32,631 nucleotides of DNA from Burkholderiales bacterium. Lineage in GTDB: Bacteria > Pseudomonadota > Gammaproteobacteria > Burkholderiales > SG8-39. Below are positions 31,087 to 32,631 of the stretch, in pieces. The notes beneath the pieces are model-generated. The model did no database searches. It was given only the letters and a program-made list of their open reading frames with translations, and was not told where the DNA came from. Position 1 is the stretch's first letter, and each line of letters opens with the position of its first letter. The DNA is taken from positions 1-32,631 of the forward strand of contig JACZJT010000044.1 of assembly GCA_014860445.1 (NCBI GenBank). Reading direction: 5' to 3'. The position numbers and the translations under genes were made by a program.

Positions 31087-32631
31087 GCCGCCTGATCGAC
31101 CGCCTGAAGAATGCCGAGCGCAAGCGCCGCGATTCGCGCGGCGGCCAAGTGGAAAAAGCCGGTCAGCCCGCGCCTGCACACGCGCCCGCCGCCAAAAAAG
31201 CTGCAACGAAAGGCGACTCCGCCGAGGACGAGGGCTACTGGGCCGAGGTGAGGCGGCGGCTCGCCGAGGTGGATCAGCAACGTCGGGTGAAGGACAGATT
31301 TTCGGCGCAAGAAGTGCGCGCGCTGGCGCAGGCCGCAGGGGCCGAGGACCTGTTGGCGCAGTTGGTCGCCGATTCGCAGAATCGCGTTGCGCTCGAGCGC
31401 GATGCTGCAAAGTCTGCGGTCGAAAAAGCGCGGCTGGAGCAAGCGGCGCGCGACCAGGCGCAGCGGCGTGAAAGCGCGGAACGCGAGCTGCGCGCGGCGG
31501 CGGAGCTGCGCACGCAGGCAGACGCGCAAGCCCTGGTGCAGGCGAAGGCGCGGATTTTTGCCGAGCAGGCGGCCCAGGCGCAGGAGCAGGAGCGGCGCGC
31601 AGCCGAGGTTCAGGCCGAGGCCGAGGCGCGCCAACTCGCAGCACTGGAGCAGGTCGCGCGCGAAGAGATAGAGCGGCGGCGCGAAGAGACGGCGCGCGCC
31701 AATGATGCGGCCGCGCGGCGTCTGCTCGCGGAACAAAAGGCCAAGGCCGCGGCGGAAGCGAAACTCGCCGCCGAGCGCGAGGCCACAGCGCGCGCGACAG
31801 AATACGCCGCGGCCGAGAACAACGCGCGCAGCCTGGCGCAGGAGCGCATCAAGACCGAGCGCGCAGCGGAACAGGCGGCGCGCGCGCGCGCTGAAGCCGA
31901 AGCGCAGGGGCGAGCGGCCGCCGACGCGAACAAGCTCGCGCAGGCGCAGGCCGTAGAGGCTGCGAACGCGCGTGCGCAGCAGGAAGCGCATTTGCTTGAG
32001 CAATGCGAGGCGAGGGCCGCGGCGGAGCGTGCGCTGCAGGAACAGGCAGAGGACCGTGCGCAAGCGGAGGCGGCGGCGGCCCAGACGCATGCGACGCGGC
32101 TGCAGCTTGAGCGACAATTGACCGAGCAGGCGCAGACGCGCGAGGCGGCGGAGCGCGAAGCCGGAGCGGCGGCGGAATCGAGTGCGCGCACGAAGCGGGA
32201 AGCGATCGGGCTGGCGCAGCAGCGCCGCGCGACGGAGGCGAAGCTCGCCGAGGCCGCGCTGGCCCGCGCGCAAGCGGAGCAGGAGCTGGAGGCGGCCGCG
32301 CACGAGCAGGCGCAAGCCGAGAAGCTTGCCGCCGAGGAGGTGCGCAGGCGCGCAGAGGCCGATGCCGAAGCGGCCAAGGCGGTGGCAGCCCGCGCGCACG
32401 CCGAGGAGGGGGCGCGGGCGGCGGTAGACGCGAAATTGGCTTCCGAACGCGAAGCGGCGGCGCGCGCAAGCGAACTCGCCGCTGCACAGAGCAGCGCGCG
32501 CAGTCTGGCGCAGGATCGAATCGAAGCGGATCGAGCGGCGGAGGAGGCGGCGCGCGTGCGCGCGGACGTCGAAGCGCAGGGCCTCGCCGAGGCGCAGGCG
32601 CGCGAGGCGGCGGAGCGCGAAGCCGCGGCGG
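31083..32631 (+). CDS. Giant Ala/Glu/Arg/Gln coiled-coil protein, partial
   Basis: Open through the right edge: at least 516 codons, no stop. The N-terminus MSRLIDRLKNAERKRRDSRG resembles the amphipathic S-x-(L/I)-x-x-(A/R)-LK-x-AE-x-x-R start of some proteobacterial envelope or secretion proteins (inference). A polar linker (to about residue 45) leads into a heptad-like helix rich in Ala, Glu, Arg and Gln without Pro after about residue 35, hence a long coiled coil. Residues 226-282 and 450-506 are about two-thirds identical (AKLAAERE..., ARSLAQERI and AKLASERE..., ARSLAQDRI), a 224-residue repeat spacing. No signal peptide. Likely cytoplasmic, filament- or scaffold-like; function unknown. 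Confidence 0.75.
   Translation, partial: MSRLIDRLKNAERKRRDSRGGQVEKAGQPAPAHAPAAKKAATKGDSAEDEGYWAEVRRRLAEVDQQRRVKDRFSAQEVRALAQAAGAEDLLAQLVADSQNRVALERDAAKSAVEKARLEQAARDQAQRRESAERELRAAAELRTQADAQALVQAKARIFAEQAAQAQEQERRAAEVQAEAEARQLAALEQVAREEIERRREETARANDAAARRLLAEQKAKAAAEAKLAAEREATARATEYAAAENNARSLAQERIKTERAAEQAARARAEAEAQGRAAADANKLAQAQAVEAANARAQQEAHLLEQCEARAAAERALQEQAEDRAQAEAAAAQTHATRLQLERQLTEQAQTREAAEREAGAAAESSARTKREAIGLAQQRRATEAKLAEAALARAQAEQELEAAAHEQAQAEKLAAEEVRRRAEADAEAAKAVAARAHAEEGARAAVDAKLASEREAAARASELAAAQSSARSLAQDRIEADRAAEEAARVRADVEAQGLAEAQAREAAEREAAA

Noticed and set aside
30990-32399. 469-codon Leu/Arg/Gly frame on the minus strand
   Set aside because: Antisense reading of the Ala/Glu/Arg-rich coiled-coil gene, which has codon-like third positions and a promoter on the plus strand.
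1-32631. tRNA, rRNA, IS element, integrase or CRISPR
   Set aside because: No cloverleaf, rRNA segment, terminal repeat pair, transposase motif or regular repeat-spacer series was seen by eye on either strand.

Overview
This GC-rich 32.6 kb stretch is an ordinary, densely packed bacterial chromosome segment, most likely from a betaproteobacterium (Burkholderiales, Rhodocyclales or Nitrosomonadales type). The clues are an FNR regulator with a CxxxCxxCx5C cluster, a CGGGG-type lipoprotein, an RcnB-like protein, strong GC bias at third codon positions and many 1-4 bp gene overlaps. I cannot name a genus. I see no rRNA, tRNA, insertion sequence, integrase, phage gene or CRISPR array.

Layout. 1-1079 (minus): the start of proA, an ABM-like small protein and a YjbQ protein. 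YjbQ is the last gene of a four-gene, fully overlapping minus-strand operon (666-3521): exported amidohydrolase, exported YtkA/FixH-like protein, diheme MauG/cytochrome c peroxidase, YjbQ. 3697-6301: a GlcG-like protein (plus), an SDR lacking the catalytic Lys (minus) and RtcB RNA ligase (minus). 6528-9712: a tiny Gly-rich lipoprotein, then the minus-strand set XRE regulator, free-standing EF-Tu domain-2-like protein and MFS exporter, then a patatin. 9916-14861 (minus): a CGGGG lipoprotein, an AIM24-like membrane/coiled-coil protein with EcsC, PssA, a 47-residue lipoprotein and a nitroreductase. A nearly identical dyad motif lies upstream of both lipoprotein genes.

15053-19301: an 883-bp sparse region holding a 32-codon ORF and a striking 43-bp nested palindrome; a plus-strand operon of isochorismatase-family hydrolase, YjbR/TfoX-like protein and 2-hydroxyacid dehydrogenase; a 47-residue basic protein; an exported thermonuclease; RcnB (minus); and a 53-codon ORF before dgt. 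19312-25993: dGTPase, a solute-binding protein (minus), FNR behind a well-formed class II FNR promoter, then a minus-strand thiol/redox group (GST, FrnE-like DsbA, flavodoxin, zinc ribbon, HCCA-isomerase-like). 26143-32631: a TetA-like MFS, a 38-codon ORF, a thioesterase, the minus-strand panE-apt-nnrU group and, running off the right edge, a very long Ala/Glu/Arg/Gln coiled-coil protein with a 224-residue repeat spacing.

The observations most worth following are the amidohydrolase/YtkA/MauG/YjbQ operon, the altered FNR recognition helix beside intact FNR boxes, the 43-bp palindrome and its neighbouring dyads, the repeat shared by two lipoprotein upstream regions, and the truncated giant coiled-coil protein. 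None of these alone proves a new system.
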